A DNA stretch of 64,000 nucleotides from positions 529,439 through 593,438 of the forward strand of contig JAEUVF010000010.1 in NCBI GenBank assembly GCA_016787265.1. Direction: 5' to 3'. Below the pieces are notes generated by a model, which was given only the letters and a program-made list of their open reading frames with translations, made no database searches and was not told the origin of the DNA. Source of the stretch: Flavipsychrobacter sp. GTDB lineage: Bacteria > Bacteroidota > Bacteroidia > Chitinophagales > Chitinophagaceae. The translations under genes were made by a program, and so were the position numbers. Positions 8,717-16,798 of the stretch are shown one piece after another. Within the stretch, counting starts at the first letter, position 1. Every line of letters begins with the position of its first letter.

Positions 8717-10111
8717 TTATTGTTTTTCATAAACACCCAGGTCAGGCATCCCGACTGGTCTTTTCTTCCCATCCAGGTCAAGCGTTGTGCCGGTAACGAT
8801 TCCACGGTCGATGGCAGGAGAGGTATCTTTAAGCCGGAAATTATAGAGGCCAGATCCCGGTTCAATTAATTCGAATTGCGGATCGAGGTTGGCTTCCATA
8901 TCAATTACTTCCATATGCTGAACCGGCTGGCTGAGTTTCCAGATGCCTGATTCAAAGCGGACCAGGTAGGGCAGTGTACCTTCCCGAATGGCCAACACTT
9001 CATTTTCGACTGTTCCACCTCCACTCCATATTATACAGTTGCGAAAAACAGCTTCGAGTTCAGCCTGAACCGGGTTGCTGTTTACCAGGACGGAGTTACT
9101 GATCAAAACAACCGGATCCTTATGTATGATGAGATTGTTAGAATAGGCTGCAAGCGTAACATGATTGAAACTATATTTTCCTCCTCCTCCAATTTGCAGA
9201 TTCTTACCACAATTGCTGATAAGAAGATTATTGGCCCGAACGGAACTGTTGATGCTCAGCAGACCTGCATCAAACGCATTATCAATCATCACCTGTTCCA
9301 TTTCCAGTTTGTAATCACCAACTGTTTCCCTGCCTTCCAGTACTACAGCCTGGTAAGCATTCCGGATATTCGTGTATACAAAACGGTTAGTATGGCTGGT
9401 ATTGGTAAAATAAATGCCGGGCCAGGATGCGGGAAAACCGGCATAGGGCTGATCGAGCCGATCACCTGTGAATATTACCCGATCTTTTTGAGCTGTATCG
9501 CCTTCTGCCTGCAAGCTTCCCTTTACTAGGATAGGTGCATCTGCATGCATATAAATCCGGGTGCCTTTTGAAATGGAAAGTGTGGTGTTTTCTTCAATGG
9601 TGAAAGGGCCAGTTAAAACATAGGGTAATGAATTGTCCCAACTGGTATTGCTGCTGATGATTCCATTCCGGATATAACGTGCATTTTGTCCGTATGCACC
9701 CAGCTGGATCCACTTTTCCTGTCCGTTCCATTGAATAGATATACTATCCCGGACAAGGAAAGGAAGTGTTTCTGTATTGGCGGGAATCTGAAGGTTTACA
9801 AAAACATGGGCACTGTCGCCGGCTGGAATTTCCAATGATTCTACAACCGGCCCGGGTTCGCCATTCACGTTTATTCTAAAAACTCCTCCGGTTGCAGCTG
9901 CAAGGCGGATTGAACTGATGCGGATGCGCTGATCATTTTCGTTAACGATACGGAAAGATCGGGTAATGGAACCTGCTGTCGTGAATACGGTATCAAAATG
10001 AAGACTATCGGAACTAAAGCGCAGAGCGGCATCCGAACTGGTCAGTAACCTGTCTTTGCTACAGGATATGATAACCATACTGAAAAAAAGCAACCAGAGA
10101 AATCGCGCCAT
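8717..10111 (-). CDS. Lipoprotein with Ig-like and right-handed beta-helix regions
   Basis: A 464-residue predicted lipoprotein (signal peptide ending VIISC, with charged SKDR following). The first ~110 mature residues resemble an Ig-like or ASPM/SPD-2-type domain with FDTVFTTAGSITRSFRIVNEND. Residues ~150-400 show the repeating short strands of a right-handed parallel beta-helix (for example NNLLISNCGKNLQIGGGG and FNHVTLAAYSNNLIIHKD). The end reads DLDGKKRPVGMPDLGVYE, a motif seen at the C-terminus of choice-of-anchor or DUF1565-type helix proteins. No catalytic residues are evident, so function is unknown; surface carbohydrate binding is a guess. A -7 box lies five bases before the ATG, making this start nearly leaderless. 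Confidence 0.75.
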   Translation of the reverse strand: MARFLWLLFFSMVIISCSKDRLLTSSDAALRFSSDSLHFDTVFTTAGSITRSFRIVNENDQRIRISSIRLAAATGGVFRINVNGEPGPVVESLEIPAGDSAHVFVNLQIPANTETLPFLVRDSISIQWNGQEKWIQLGAYGQNARYIRNGIISSNTSWDNSLPYVLTGPFTIEENTTLSISKGTRIYMHADAPILVKGSLQAEGDTAQKDRVIFTGDRLDQPYAGFPASWPGIYFTNTSHTNRFVYTNIRNAYQAVVLEGRETVGDYKLEMEQVMIDNAFDAGLLSINSSVRANNLLISNCGKNLQIGGGGKYSFNHVTLAAYSNNLIIHKDPVVLISNSVLVNSNPVQAELEAVFRNCIIWSGGGTVENEVLAIREGTLPYLVRFESGIWKLSQPVQHMEVIDMEANLDPQFELIEPGSGLYNFRLKDTSPAIDRGIVTGTTLDLDGKKRPVGMPDLGVYEKQ

Positions 10112-10116
10112 ACGCT

Positions 10117-10124
10117 CAAAAGTA
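10117..10124 (-). promoter_or_regulatory. -7 promoter box five bases from the beta-helix lipoprotein ATG
   Basis: An exact TACTTTTG (TAnnTTTG) on the minus strand with AGCGT before the ATG. In Bacteroidota the transcript start falls a few bases after this box, so the mRNA would be leaderless or nearly so. Confidence 0.5.
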
Positions 10125-10150
10125 AGTCAGGCAGCAGGAAATGGGAAATT

Positions 10151-10849
10151 TTAATGTGGCAGGGTATAGGCGAAACAAAACAGGCTGAGTTTGGTGCCGG
10201 GAACCTGAAGAATTTTTTCTCCCATTGCTTCCAGGGTAGCTCCGGTCGTAATGACATCGTCTATTAATAATACATGTTTGTGTTCTATATAGGAAGGTTT
10301 GCTGATCTTGAAAACTTCCCGCATGTTCTGCCATCGTTCGGAACGATGCTGGGTTGTTTGGGAACGGGTTGGAGTAATTCTTTCGAGACAATCGGAGTAG
10401 GCAGGAAGACCAGTTTGAACTTCTATACCTTTTGCCAGCAGCTCAGCCTGGTTATATCCTCGTACTGCTTTTCTTTTGGGATGAAGTGGCATAGGCAGGA
10501 GGCAATCTATTTTTGACATCCAATTGGCAGTACGCAGTTGAAAGCCCATCCATTCTCCCAGTTGAAGCCCTAATTCTTTTCGGTAGGAGTATTTTAACTG
10601 GTGTAAGATTTCCTGAACTATACTCTTCTGTGTAAAATAGGTTGAAGCGGCAGCATGTTCAAGTGTAAGCCGCCCATAAAAAATCTTTTCTACTTCATTG
10701 GCTTGCATTCGGGTAAATCCGGTTTCTGGCAATGTATACAAACAGGCACTGCAAATGCCTGCGTTATCAGGTAGTTTATTGGTTCCACAGGCTGCGCAGG
10801 TGTGTGGAAAGAAAACAGATTGAACTGCATGTAGCATCGGCCATTTCAT
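10151..10849 (-). CDS. comF: ComF family phosphoribosyltransferase-like protein
   Basis: A 232-residue ComF homologue. The N-terminal zinc-binding module is CAACGTNKLPDNAGICSACL, and the C-terminal type I phosphoribosyltransferase domain carries the PRPP motif VLLIDDVITTGATL plus the family's RGYNQAELLAKGI and RSQTTQHRSERWQNM. ComF proteins support natural transformation, acting with PriA-type helicases after DNA entry. radA lies upstream on the same strand, 58 bases away, and comEC is elsewhere in this window, so parts of an uptake and recombination route are present. Length is normal. Confidence 0.92.
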   Translation of the reverse strand: MKWPMLHAVQSVFFPHTCAACGTNKLPDNAGICSACLYTLPETGFTRMQANEVEKIFYGRLTLEHAAASTYFTQKSIVQEILHQLKYSYRKELGLQLGEWMGFQLRTANWMSKIDCLLPMPLHPKRKAVRGYNQAELLAKGIEVQTGLPAYSDCLERITPTRSQTTQHRSERWQNMREVFKISKPSYIEHKHVLLIDDVITTGATLEAMGEKILQVPGTKLSLFCFAYTLPH

Positions 10850-10907
10850 AAGCCAAACTACAAATGCTAATTAGTGCCGGCAAGCGTGTTTTCACCGTAA
10901 TTCAGTA

Positions 10908-12275
10908 TCAGCCAAACAATAACTGATAAACATCTTCCACTCTTGCCAGTGGTACTATTTCTATATTTCCTGTATGCGCAATATTCCCTTTTTGTCCGAA
11001 TCGGGAAATGAGTATTTTTTCAAGGCCGAGTTTTTCAGCTTCTGAAATTCTTTGTTCCACTCTGTGTACGGATCGGATTTCTCCGCTAAGTCCAACTTCT
11101 CCAGCAAAGCAGGTGGTTGATGGAATCGGTATATCAGTAAAGGAGCTAAGCAGTGCACATAATACTGCGAGGTCGATGGCCGGATCTTCCACTTTTAATC
11201 CACCTGCAATATTCAGGAATACATCTTTGGTTCCGAATTGAAATCCGCCTCTTTTTTCCAATACTGCTAACAAGAGCTGTAATCTTCGTGAATCAAAACC
11301 GGATACGGTACGCTGAGGTGTACCATAAACGGAAGGTGTAACTAATGCCTGCACTTCAATCAGAAAGGGTCGCATTCCTTCAATGGCAGCTGCTATAGCA
11401 ATACCACTGAGTTGCTCACCTGTATGAGAGAGCAGGATATCGCTCGGGTTCAGCACTGGCTTCATTCCGCCTGAGCCCATTTCATAAATTCCTAATTCGG
11501 AAGTACTGCCAAAACGGTTTTTCTGTGTACGCAGAATTCGGTAGGCATAGTGTCGGTCACCTTCAAATTGTAACACGGTATCCACCATGTGCTCCAGGAT
11601 TTTTGGTCCGGCTATTGCACCATCTTTAGTAATATGACCAATCAGGAAAACCGGTGTATTTGATTCTTTTGCATAGCGCTGCCATTCTGCTGCTGTTTCT
11701 CTTATTTGGGAAACACTACCGGGAGAAGATTCAATCGTAGGTGTATATAAGGTTTGAATAGAATCGATGATAACCAGGTCGGGCTGAAGTTGTTTGATCT
11801 CCTGGAAAATCTGCTGGGTATTTGTTGCCGTTAGCAAGTAGAAGTTTTCACTTTCATAAGGAAGTCTTGTTGCGCGCAATCTGATCTGCTGTTCGCTTTC
11901 TTCTCCGCTTACATATAAAACTTTCGTCTGGTTGAGTTGCAAACCTAATTGTAAGAACAGTGTTGATTTGCCAATACCGGGTTCACCTGCAACTAATACA
12001 ATGCTTCCGTTTACAATTCCACCACCGAGTACGCGATTTAATTCGGTATCGGGCGTTACCAGTCTTGCTTCCTTGGTTACTGGTACATCCTGCAAACGTG
12101 TAATTACTGCTTTATATCCTGATCCCTGTTGCCATGGAGTAGAAGGTGCAGTTTCTTTTTGTTTGATTTCTTCAACGAAGCTGTTCCATTGTTGGCAAGC
12201 GGGACATTTGCCTAACCACTTTGGACTTTCATAACCACATTGCTGACAGAAAAATGCTGATTTGGTTTTGGCCAT
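10908..12275 (-). CDS. radA: DNA repair protein RadA (Sms)
   Basis: A 455-residue RadA/Sms, a RecA-like DnaB-type helicase that promotes branch migration in recombination and transformation. Visible in order: the N-terminal zinc finger (CQQCGYESPKWLGKCPAC), Walker A (GEPGIGKST), Walker B (LVIIDSIQTL), the family KNRFG motif, and a C-terminal Lon-protease-like domain whose catalytic residues are not conserved in this family. Length is standard. comF follows downstream. The leader contains five tandem copies of a GTGAAA-type heptamer (read on the plus strand) and a -7 box ~70 bases upstream. It is the last leftward gene before the origin-like gap. Confidence 0.96.
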   Translation of the reverse strand: MAKTKSAFFCQQCGYESPKWLGKCPACQQWNSFVEEIKQKETAPSTPWQQGSGYKAVITRLQDVPVTKEARLVTPDTELNRVLGGGIVNGSIVLVAGEPGIGKSTLFLQLGLQLNQTKVLYVSGEESEQQIRLRATRLPYESENFYLLTATNTQQIFQEIKQLQPDLVIIDSIQTLYTPTIESSPGSVSQIRETAAEWQRYAKESNTPVFLIGHITKDGAIAGPKILEHMVDTVLQFEGDRHYAYRILRTQKNRFGSTSELGIYEMGSGGMKPVLNPSDILLSHTGEQLSGIAIAAAIEGMRPFLIEVQALVTPSVYGTPQRTVSGFDSRRLQLLLAVLEKRGGFQFGTKDVFLNIAGGLKVEDPAIDLAVLCALLSSFTDIPIPSTTCFAGEVGLSGEIRSVHRVEQRISEAEKLGLEKILISRFGQKGNIAHTGNIEIVPLARVEDVYQLLFG

Positions 12276-12282
12276 AAGGAAA

Positions 12283-12317
12283 GTGAAAGGTGAAAAGTGA
12301 AAAGTGAAAGGTGAAAA
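12283..12317. repeat. Short tandem repeat in the radA leader (GTGAAA-type)
   Basis: Five consecutive copies of GTGAAA separated by one or two purines, directly upstream of the radA ATG. As transcribed for radA, the leader is a pyrimidine-rich TTTCAC repeat. Copy number could vary by slippage; no function is known to me. Confidence 0.7.
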
Positions 12318-12345
12318 ACTGAATCAAAAAATCTTGTTCAAATTG

Positions 12346-12353
12346 CAAACTTA
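12346..12353 (-). promoter_or_regulatory. -7 promoter box of radA
   Basis: An exact TAAGTTTG on the minus strand followed by C, matching TAnnTTTG, about 70 bases before the radA ATG and just past a terminator-like hairpin that would insulate it from upstream transcription. Confidence 0.55.
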
Positions 12354-12360
12354 GATGAAA

Positions 12361-12393
12361 GTAAAAAGGCCAGCATTACTGCTGACCCTTTAC
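12361..12393 (-). terminator. Terminator-like hairpin inside the origin-like gap
   Basis: A stem GGCCAGCA with loop TTAC and TGCTGACC, flanked by A-rich and T-rich arms. Read on the minus strand it ends in TTTTT, the form of an intrinsic terminator, yet no gene precedes it on that strand. It could end a small unannotated RNA, insulate radA, or be a structural element of an origin. Confidence 0.5.
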
Positions 12394-12594
12394 TTACTAA
12401 CCCATTAAATTCTTGCACTAAATTACGAATAAGGGGCACATTTCAAAATAAATTTTTGCCCCTGTGAATAACTTTTGAAGGCTTGGGATAAGCCGGATAA
12501 ACAGCTTGATATACCCTTTAACTTATTGATATTAAATGGATTGTGAAATATTTGTGAAAACGACAAAAAACTATCCAAGGTAATATTGTCAGGT

Positions 12595-12602
12595 TAAATT
12601 TG
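12595..12602 (+). promoter_or_regulatory. -7 promoter box of the zinc protease gene
   Basis: An exact TAAATTTG, giving a leader of about 115 bases. A small GGGT/ACCC hairpin follows immediately. Its position at the right edge of the origin-like region is noted in the findings. Confidence 0.45.
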
Positions 12603-12720
12603 GGTGATTTTACCCGAGTGCCAAAACGTCTGAAGATGAGGGTAAAAAAGGCTGATTTTGAAGAAATTGGTTAAATTGGACAGTGCTTTGATAGTTGAAT
12701 TGGTGATTAAAAATTGAATT

Positions 12721-13407
12721 ATGACACCCTCCATTATGTTCGTTTCGTTGTTGTTTGTGGGCATCAGTATGCTGGTTTCCTACATGCTGAAGAGTAAGAT
12801 CAGGAAGTATTCGGAAACTCCGATGCGTTCAGGGTTATCCGGACAAGAGATCGCACAGCGTATGTTAAAAGAAAATGGTATATATGACGTACAGGTAACC
12901 ATGGCTCAGGGGTTCCTGAGCGACCATTATAACCCTCTTACCAAGACAGTTGCCCTGAGTCCGGATATTTACCAGGGGCGCAATGTTGCCGCTGCCGCTG
13001 TTGCAGCCCATGAGTGTGGACATGCGATTCAGCATGCTTCGTCCTATCCCTGGCTGACCATGAGATCCAAGCTGGTACCGGTTGTGCAGATGAGTTCCAC
13101 ACTGGTTCAGTGGGTATTGCTGGCAGGGATCCTGCTAATAAATACCTTCCCCAGTCTTTTACTGGGTGGGATTATACTGTTTGGACTGACAACTCTGTTT
13201 TCCCTGATTACACTGCCCGTTGAGTTTGATGCCAGTAAAAGAGCGCTTGCCTGGTTGGAGCAGACTAATATCACAACCGCCCAGGAGCAGCCCCAGGCGA
13301 AAGATGCCCTGAAATGGGCGGCCATGACCTATGTAGTAGCAGCCATTGCTTCCCTGGTAACGTTGATCCAGTACATCTTTATATATATGGGAAGAAGCAG
13401 GGAATAA
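12721..13407 (+). CDS. Membrane zinc metallopeptidase (YugP-like)
   Basis: A 228-residue protein of the neutral zinc metallopeptidase 2 family (Bacillus YugP). It has an N-terminal membrane segment (MFVSLLFVGISMLVSYML), then the zinc motif AAHECGHAIQHA (HExxH with a downstream His), two further hydrophobic segments (TLVQWVLLAGILLINTFP and LLLGGIILFGLTTLFSLITL), the family sequence LPVEFDASKRALAWLE, and a C-terminal membrane helix. Substrate and role are not established for the family; membrane-protein quality control is the usual guess. A strong terminator follows and an exact -7 box lies about 120 bases upstream. Confidence 0.9.
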   Translation: MTPSIMFVSLLFVGISMLVSYMLKSKIRKYSETPMRSGLSGQEIAQRMLKENGIYDVQVTMAQGFLSDHYNPLTKTVALSPDIYQGRNVAAAAVAAHECGHAIQHASSYPWLTMRSKLVPVVQMSSTLVQWVLLAGILLINTFPSLLLGGIILFGLTTLFSLITLPVEFDASKRALAWLEQTNITTAQEQPQAKDALKWAAMTYVVAAIASLVTLIQYIFIYMGRSRE

Positions 13408-13426
13408 TTGTTCCTTAAAAATTTTT

Positions 13427-13458
13427 AAAGCTGGTTGTATGTGCAACCAGCTTTTTTT
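13427..13458 (+). terminator. Terminator of the zinc protease gene
   Basis: A perfect 11-bp inverted repeat (AAAGCTGGTTG, six-base loop) ending in seven T residues, twenty bases after the stop codon. Confidence 0.92.
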
Positions 13459-13726
13459 ATGCAGTATCAAATTAAATTAAAAAAAATATAAAAAAATTTA
13501 TCAATAACTAGTTTGAAATATTGAATATTGCCAATTACTTAATACATATAATATATAACAATACATATTTTCTTTTTTCAAACATTTTTTACCATAAAAA
13601 CAGCAGAATCGGAAACAAAACTGTCTTGCTTATGATGATTTGATATTTTTTTAACAAAAAACCCTCAAATTTGTCGGGTTGATTTATTAACCGCCACCTT
13701 TTTTGGCAAAACTAACACACGTGAAT
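13459..13726 (+). promoter_or_regulatory. AT-rich upstream region of the first susC gene
   Basis: The stretch is extremely AT-rich, with A and T runs through its first ~170 bases and no plausible ORF. The best promoter candidate is CAAATTTG at 13666-13673 (seven of eight matches to TAnnTTTG) with a TTTG about 23 bases further upstream, leaving a ~53-base leader before the ATG. No regulator gene or clear operator palindrome is visible. Confidence 0.4.
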
Positions 13727-16700
13727 ATGGCTGCAAGAAAAAAAATGGCCGGATGGCTCTGGAGCTTAGTGCTTCTGTTTACTGCACTTACAGTGCAGGC
13801 CCAGGACCGGCAAATCACCGGAAAAGTTACAGATCAGAAAGATGGTTCTCCGTTAATCGGGGCCACCATAACTGTTAAAGGAACTTCCATTAATGCATTA
13901 ACGGATGAAAATGGACAGTTCAGTTTGAGAGTTCCGGCAAATGCAACTACGCTGGTTATTTCTTCTGTTGGATATGGAAACAGGGAAGTAGCGATTACAG
14001 ACAATGTAGTTGTTCAGTTATCGACTTCCGATGCTTCTCTTTCGGAAGTTGTAGTTGTGGGGTATGGAACGAAAATCAAGAAAGACCTTACAGGTTCAAT
14101 TGCACGTATTAAAGGCGATGAAGTTGCCAACACACCAGTTGTAAACTTTAACCAGGCTCTTCAGGGTCGTGCTTCAGGTGTATTCGTAGAATCCCAGAGT
14201 GGTAAGGTTGGTGAAGGGATTAAAGTTAGAATCCGTGGTGCGGGTTCTATCAGCGCTTCGAATGAACCATTATACGTGGTGGATGGAGTACCTATCAATG
14301 CAACTGGTATTGCTGGTAATGCACTGGCTGACCTGAACTTCAATGATGTTGAATCCTTTGAAATTCTTAAAGACGCATCTGCTGCTGCCATCTATGGATC
14401 CCGTGCGGCAAATGGTGTGGTGCTCATTACCACCAAACGGGGTAAATCAGGTAAATCAACTGTAAACGTTAACGTACAATACGGTAACAATAAACCTACC
14501 GGACATCGTGGTTTCCTGAATGCGCGCCAATACATTGACCTGCTAAGAGAAGCTGCAATCAACAGTGATAATATTGAAGGTATTGATCCGTTGGATCCGT
14601 CCCAGTATTCAGGTTCCTGGCTGCAATTTGCAGAAGGAAGACTAACGCGTTATTCTGGTCATTCCAACTGGAGAGAACTTGAAACAAACACTGATTGGGA
14701 AAAACAGGCTTACCAGAATGATGCAAAAACCCGCCTGGTTGATGTGAATTTTTCTGGTGGTACCGACAAAACCCGCTTCTTCCTCAGTGGTGGATTGAGC
14801 GATCAGGATGGTATCCTGATAGGTAATAATTTTCAGCGGATTTCAAGCCGTCTGAACCTGGAGCACGATGCCACTGAAAGATTGAAAGTAGGTGTGAACT
14901 TTGGTTTGTCCAGAACAATTGCTAAAAGGGTGGCGGATGACAACCAGTTTTATACACCCATGCAGATGGTCGCACTTTCTCCTGTAACTCCCGTAAGAGA
15001 TTTGGATGGTAATCTTTACGATCGTCCGGTTACAACTTATTATAACCCCCTCATAGAACTGGAAGACTCCCGCCTCATTGCTACGACCTATCGTAACCTG
15101 GGTAGCGCTTTCCTTGCTTACAAACTCATGAACGGATTAATCTTCCGATCTGAATTCGGATTAGATGTCCAGACACAGAATGAAGACCGCTACAATGGAA
15201 GCAGAACTATTGTGGGAGAAGGTACAAACGGCTATGGCCAGGTGGACTGGTACAGAATGTTGAACTATAATACCAACAATTACTTTAACTATCGTAAGCT
15301 GATCAAAGACAAACATGATTTGGATGCGACTGTAGGTATGTCTTATCAGAAATATAAAGCTGACTTCTCCCAGGTTTATGGTGAAGATTTCCCATCAAGC
15401 CAGCTGAGTCGTTTGGCAAGTGCTGGTCGTATTACCGGAGGAACTTCTTCTTTTGATGCTTCTTCCATTCTTTCTTACTTCGCACGTGTAAACTATAAAC
15501 TGAACGACAAATACCTGGTTTCACTGAGTGGACGAATTGATGGATCTTCCCGTTTTGGAAAGGAGAACAGGTATGGTTTCTTCCCTGCAGTTTCTGCAGG
15601 CTGGATCTTATCAGAAGAATCATTCCTCTCCAATTCTGATGTATTAAGTTTCCTTAAGCTTCGTGCTTCATGGGGACTTACCGGAAATGCGGACGGATTT
15701 GGAAATTTCTCTCACTTAAGTCTGTATGGTGGATCAAAATATAACAACACAGCCGCACTTGTTTCCCAACAATTAGCAAATGATTTGTTACAGTGGGAAA
15801 AATCAGAACAAACTGATATCGGGTTTGATTTCGGATTTTTCAATAACCGCATTTCGGGTGAAATTGATTACTATGTTCGTAACACCCGCGATTTGATCTA
15901 CTTTGTTCCTGTACAAGGTACCACAGGTTTTACCAGCCAGACGGTAAACGTTGGTTCCATGCAGAACAGAGGATTTGAGTTCGTCCTGAATTCAACCAAT
16001 ATTGCCCGCAAGAATTTTACATGGAATACCAGTTTGAATATGTCATTCAATAAGAACAAAGTGACCAAGCTGGATGGTGATCAGACTATTATTCCTGGAA
16101 ACGATGGTCGTTACATGAACTCTCTTATTGTGGGAGAAGCAATTGGTGTATTCTATGGTCCTAAGTTCGCTGGAGCTGATCCTCAGAATGGTGATGCTTT
16201 GTATTATCTCGAAGACGGAAAATCAACTACCAATGATATTAACGATGCACACAGCTTCGTAGTTGGAAACCCTAATCCGGATATCATTGCAGGTTTAAAT
16301 AATTCAGTATCATTCAAGGGTTTTGAACTGAGTGTATTGTTGCAGGGTGTTTTTGGAAACCAGGTAATGAATGGTGCCGGTGGATTCATGTCGGCAAGTT
16401 TCGACTGGTTTGATAACCAAACCAGCGACCAGCTTAAACGTTGGCAAAAGCCTGGTGATATCACTAATGTACCACAGTTGCGCCTGGGATATGGTAACGG
16501 TATCGGAGCATCCAGCCGTTATGTTGAAGACGCATCCTATGTTCGTGTTAAAAACGTAACCCTCGCTTACAATATTCCGGCAAAAGTTACCGGTAAATTG
16601 AAAATGCGTTCCGCCAGATTCTATATTACTGGTGTGAATCTGTTCACCTTCTCCAATTACTCGGGATGGGATCCTGAAGTAAACACAGATTACCGTGCAG

Positions 16701-16780
16701 GAAACAGGAACCAGGGTTCAGACTTCTATGCTGCGCCTCAAATCAAATCCCTCACATTTGGCCTGAACGTTGGCTTTTAA
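13727..16780 (+). CDS. SusC/RagA family TonB-dependent outer-membrane transporter
   Basis: A 1017-residue SusC-type transporter that imports a ligand captured by its SusD partner, energised by TonB. After the signal peptide (ending LTVQAQ) come a carboxypeptidase-D regulatory-like domain (QITGKVTDQKDGSPLIGATI), the linker LSEVVVVGYGT, the plug with the hallmark NEPLYVVDGVPI and SAAAIYGSRAANGVV, and a C-terminal barrel ending LTFGLNVGF. An in-frame TTG lies eight codons upstream; the ATG is preferred because it directly begins the signal peptide. There is no STN domain, so it is not a FecA-type signalling receptor. susD follows 18 bases downstream; no glycoside hydrolase or sigma/anti-sigma pair is adjacent, so the substrate is unknown. 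Confidence 0.95.
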   Translation: MAARKKMAGWLWSLVLLFTALTVQAQDRQITGKVTDQKDGSPLIGATITVKGTSINALTDENGQFSLRVPANATTLVISSVGYGNREVAITDNVVVQLSTSDASLSEVVVVGYGTKIKKDLTGSIARIKGDEVANTPVVNFNQALQGRASGVFVESQSGKVGEGIKVRIRGAGSISASNEPLYVVDGVPINATGIAGNALADLNFNDVESFEILKDASAAAIYGSRAANGVVLITTKRGKSGKSTVNVNVQYGNNKPTGHRGFLNARQYIDLLREAAINSDNIEGIDPLDPSQYSGSWLQFAEGRLTRYSGHSNWRELETNTDWEKQAYQNDAKTRLVDVNFSGGTDKTRFFLSGGLSDQDGILIGNNFQRISSRLNLEHDATERLKVGVNFGLSRTIAKRVADDNQFYTPMQMVALSPVTPVRDLDGNLYDRPVTTYYNPLIELEDSRLIATTYRNLGSAFLAYKLMNGLIFRSEFGLDVQTQNEDRYNGSRTIVGEGTNGYGQVDWYRMLNYNTNNYFNYRKLIKDKHDLDATVGMSYQKYKADFSQVYGEDFPSSQLSRLASAGRITGGTSSFDASSILSYFARVNYKLNDKYLVSLSGRIDGSSRFGKENRYGFFPAVSAGWILSEESFLSNSDVLSFLKLRASWGLTGNADGFGNFSHLSLYGGSKYNNTAALVSQQLANDLLQWEKSEQTDIGFDFGFFNNRISGEIDYYVRNTRDLIYFVPVQGTTGFTSQTVNVGSMQNRGFEFVLNSTNIARKNFTWNTSLNMSFNKNKVTKLDGDQTIIPGNDGRYMNSLIVGEAIGVFYGPKFAGADPQNGDALYYLEDGKSTTNDINDAHSFVVGNPNPDIIAGLNNSVSFKGFELSVLLQGVFGNQVMNGAGGFMSASFDWFDNQTSDQLKRWQKPGDITNVPQLRLGYGNGIGASSRYVEDASYVRVKNVTLAYNIPAKVTGKLKMRSARFYITGVNLFTFSNYSGWDPEVNTDYRAGNRNQGSDFYAAPQIKSLTFGLNVGF

Positions 16781-16798
16781 CTGAAAACACAGAGAAAC

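Larger units (their letters stand above)
12361..12602. other. Candidate replication origin (oriC) between radA and a divergent protease gene
   Basis: This non-coding stretch holds one perfect DnaA box (TTATTCACA, minus strand, 12463-12471), two one-mismatch boxes in the same orientation (TATTTCACA at 12542-12550 and GTTTTCACA at 12553-12561) and two weaker TTATCC-type sites (12483-12491 and 12492-12500). It also has a terminator-like hairpin (12361-12393), a 7-bp inverted repeat AGGGGCA/TGCCCCT (12432-12438, 12457-12463) abutting the perfect box, and an AT-rich segment from about 12500. Genes run outward on both sides: eight leftward ones on the left, three rightward ones on the right. No dnaA is in the window. 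The call is inference; the rest of the 445-base gap holds only the radA leader and the protease leader. Confidence 0.4.

Noticed and set aside
12283..12317. CRISPR-like short repeats
   Set aside because: Seven-base units with no spacers; a simple tandem repeat, not an array. No cas genes are in the window.
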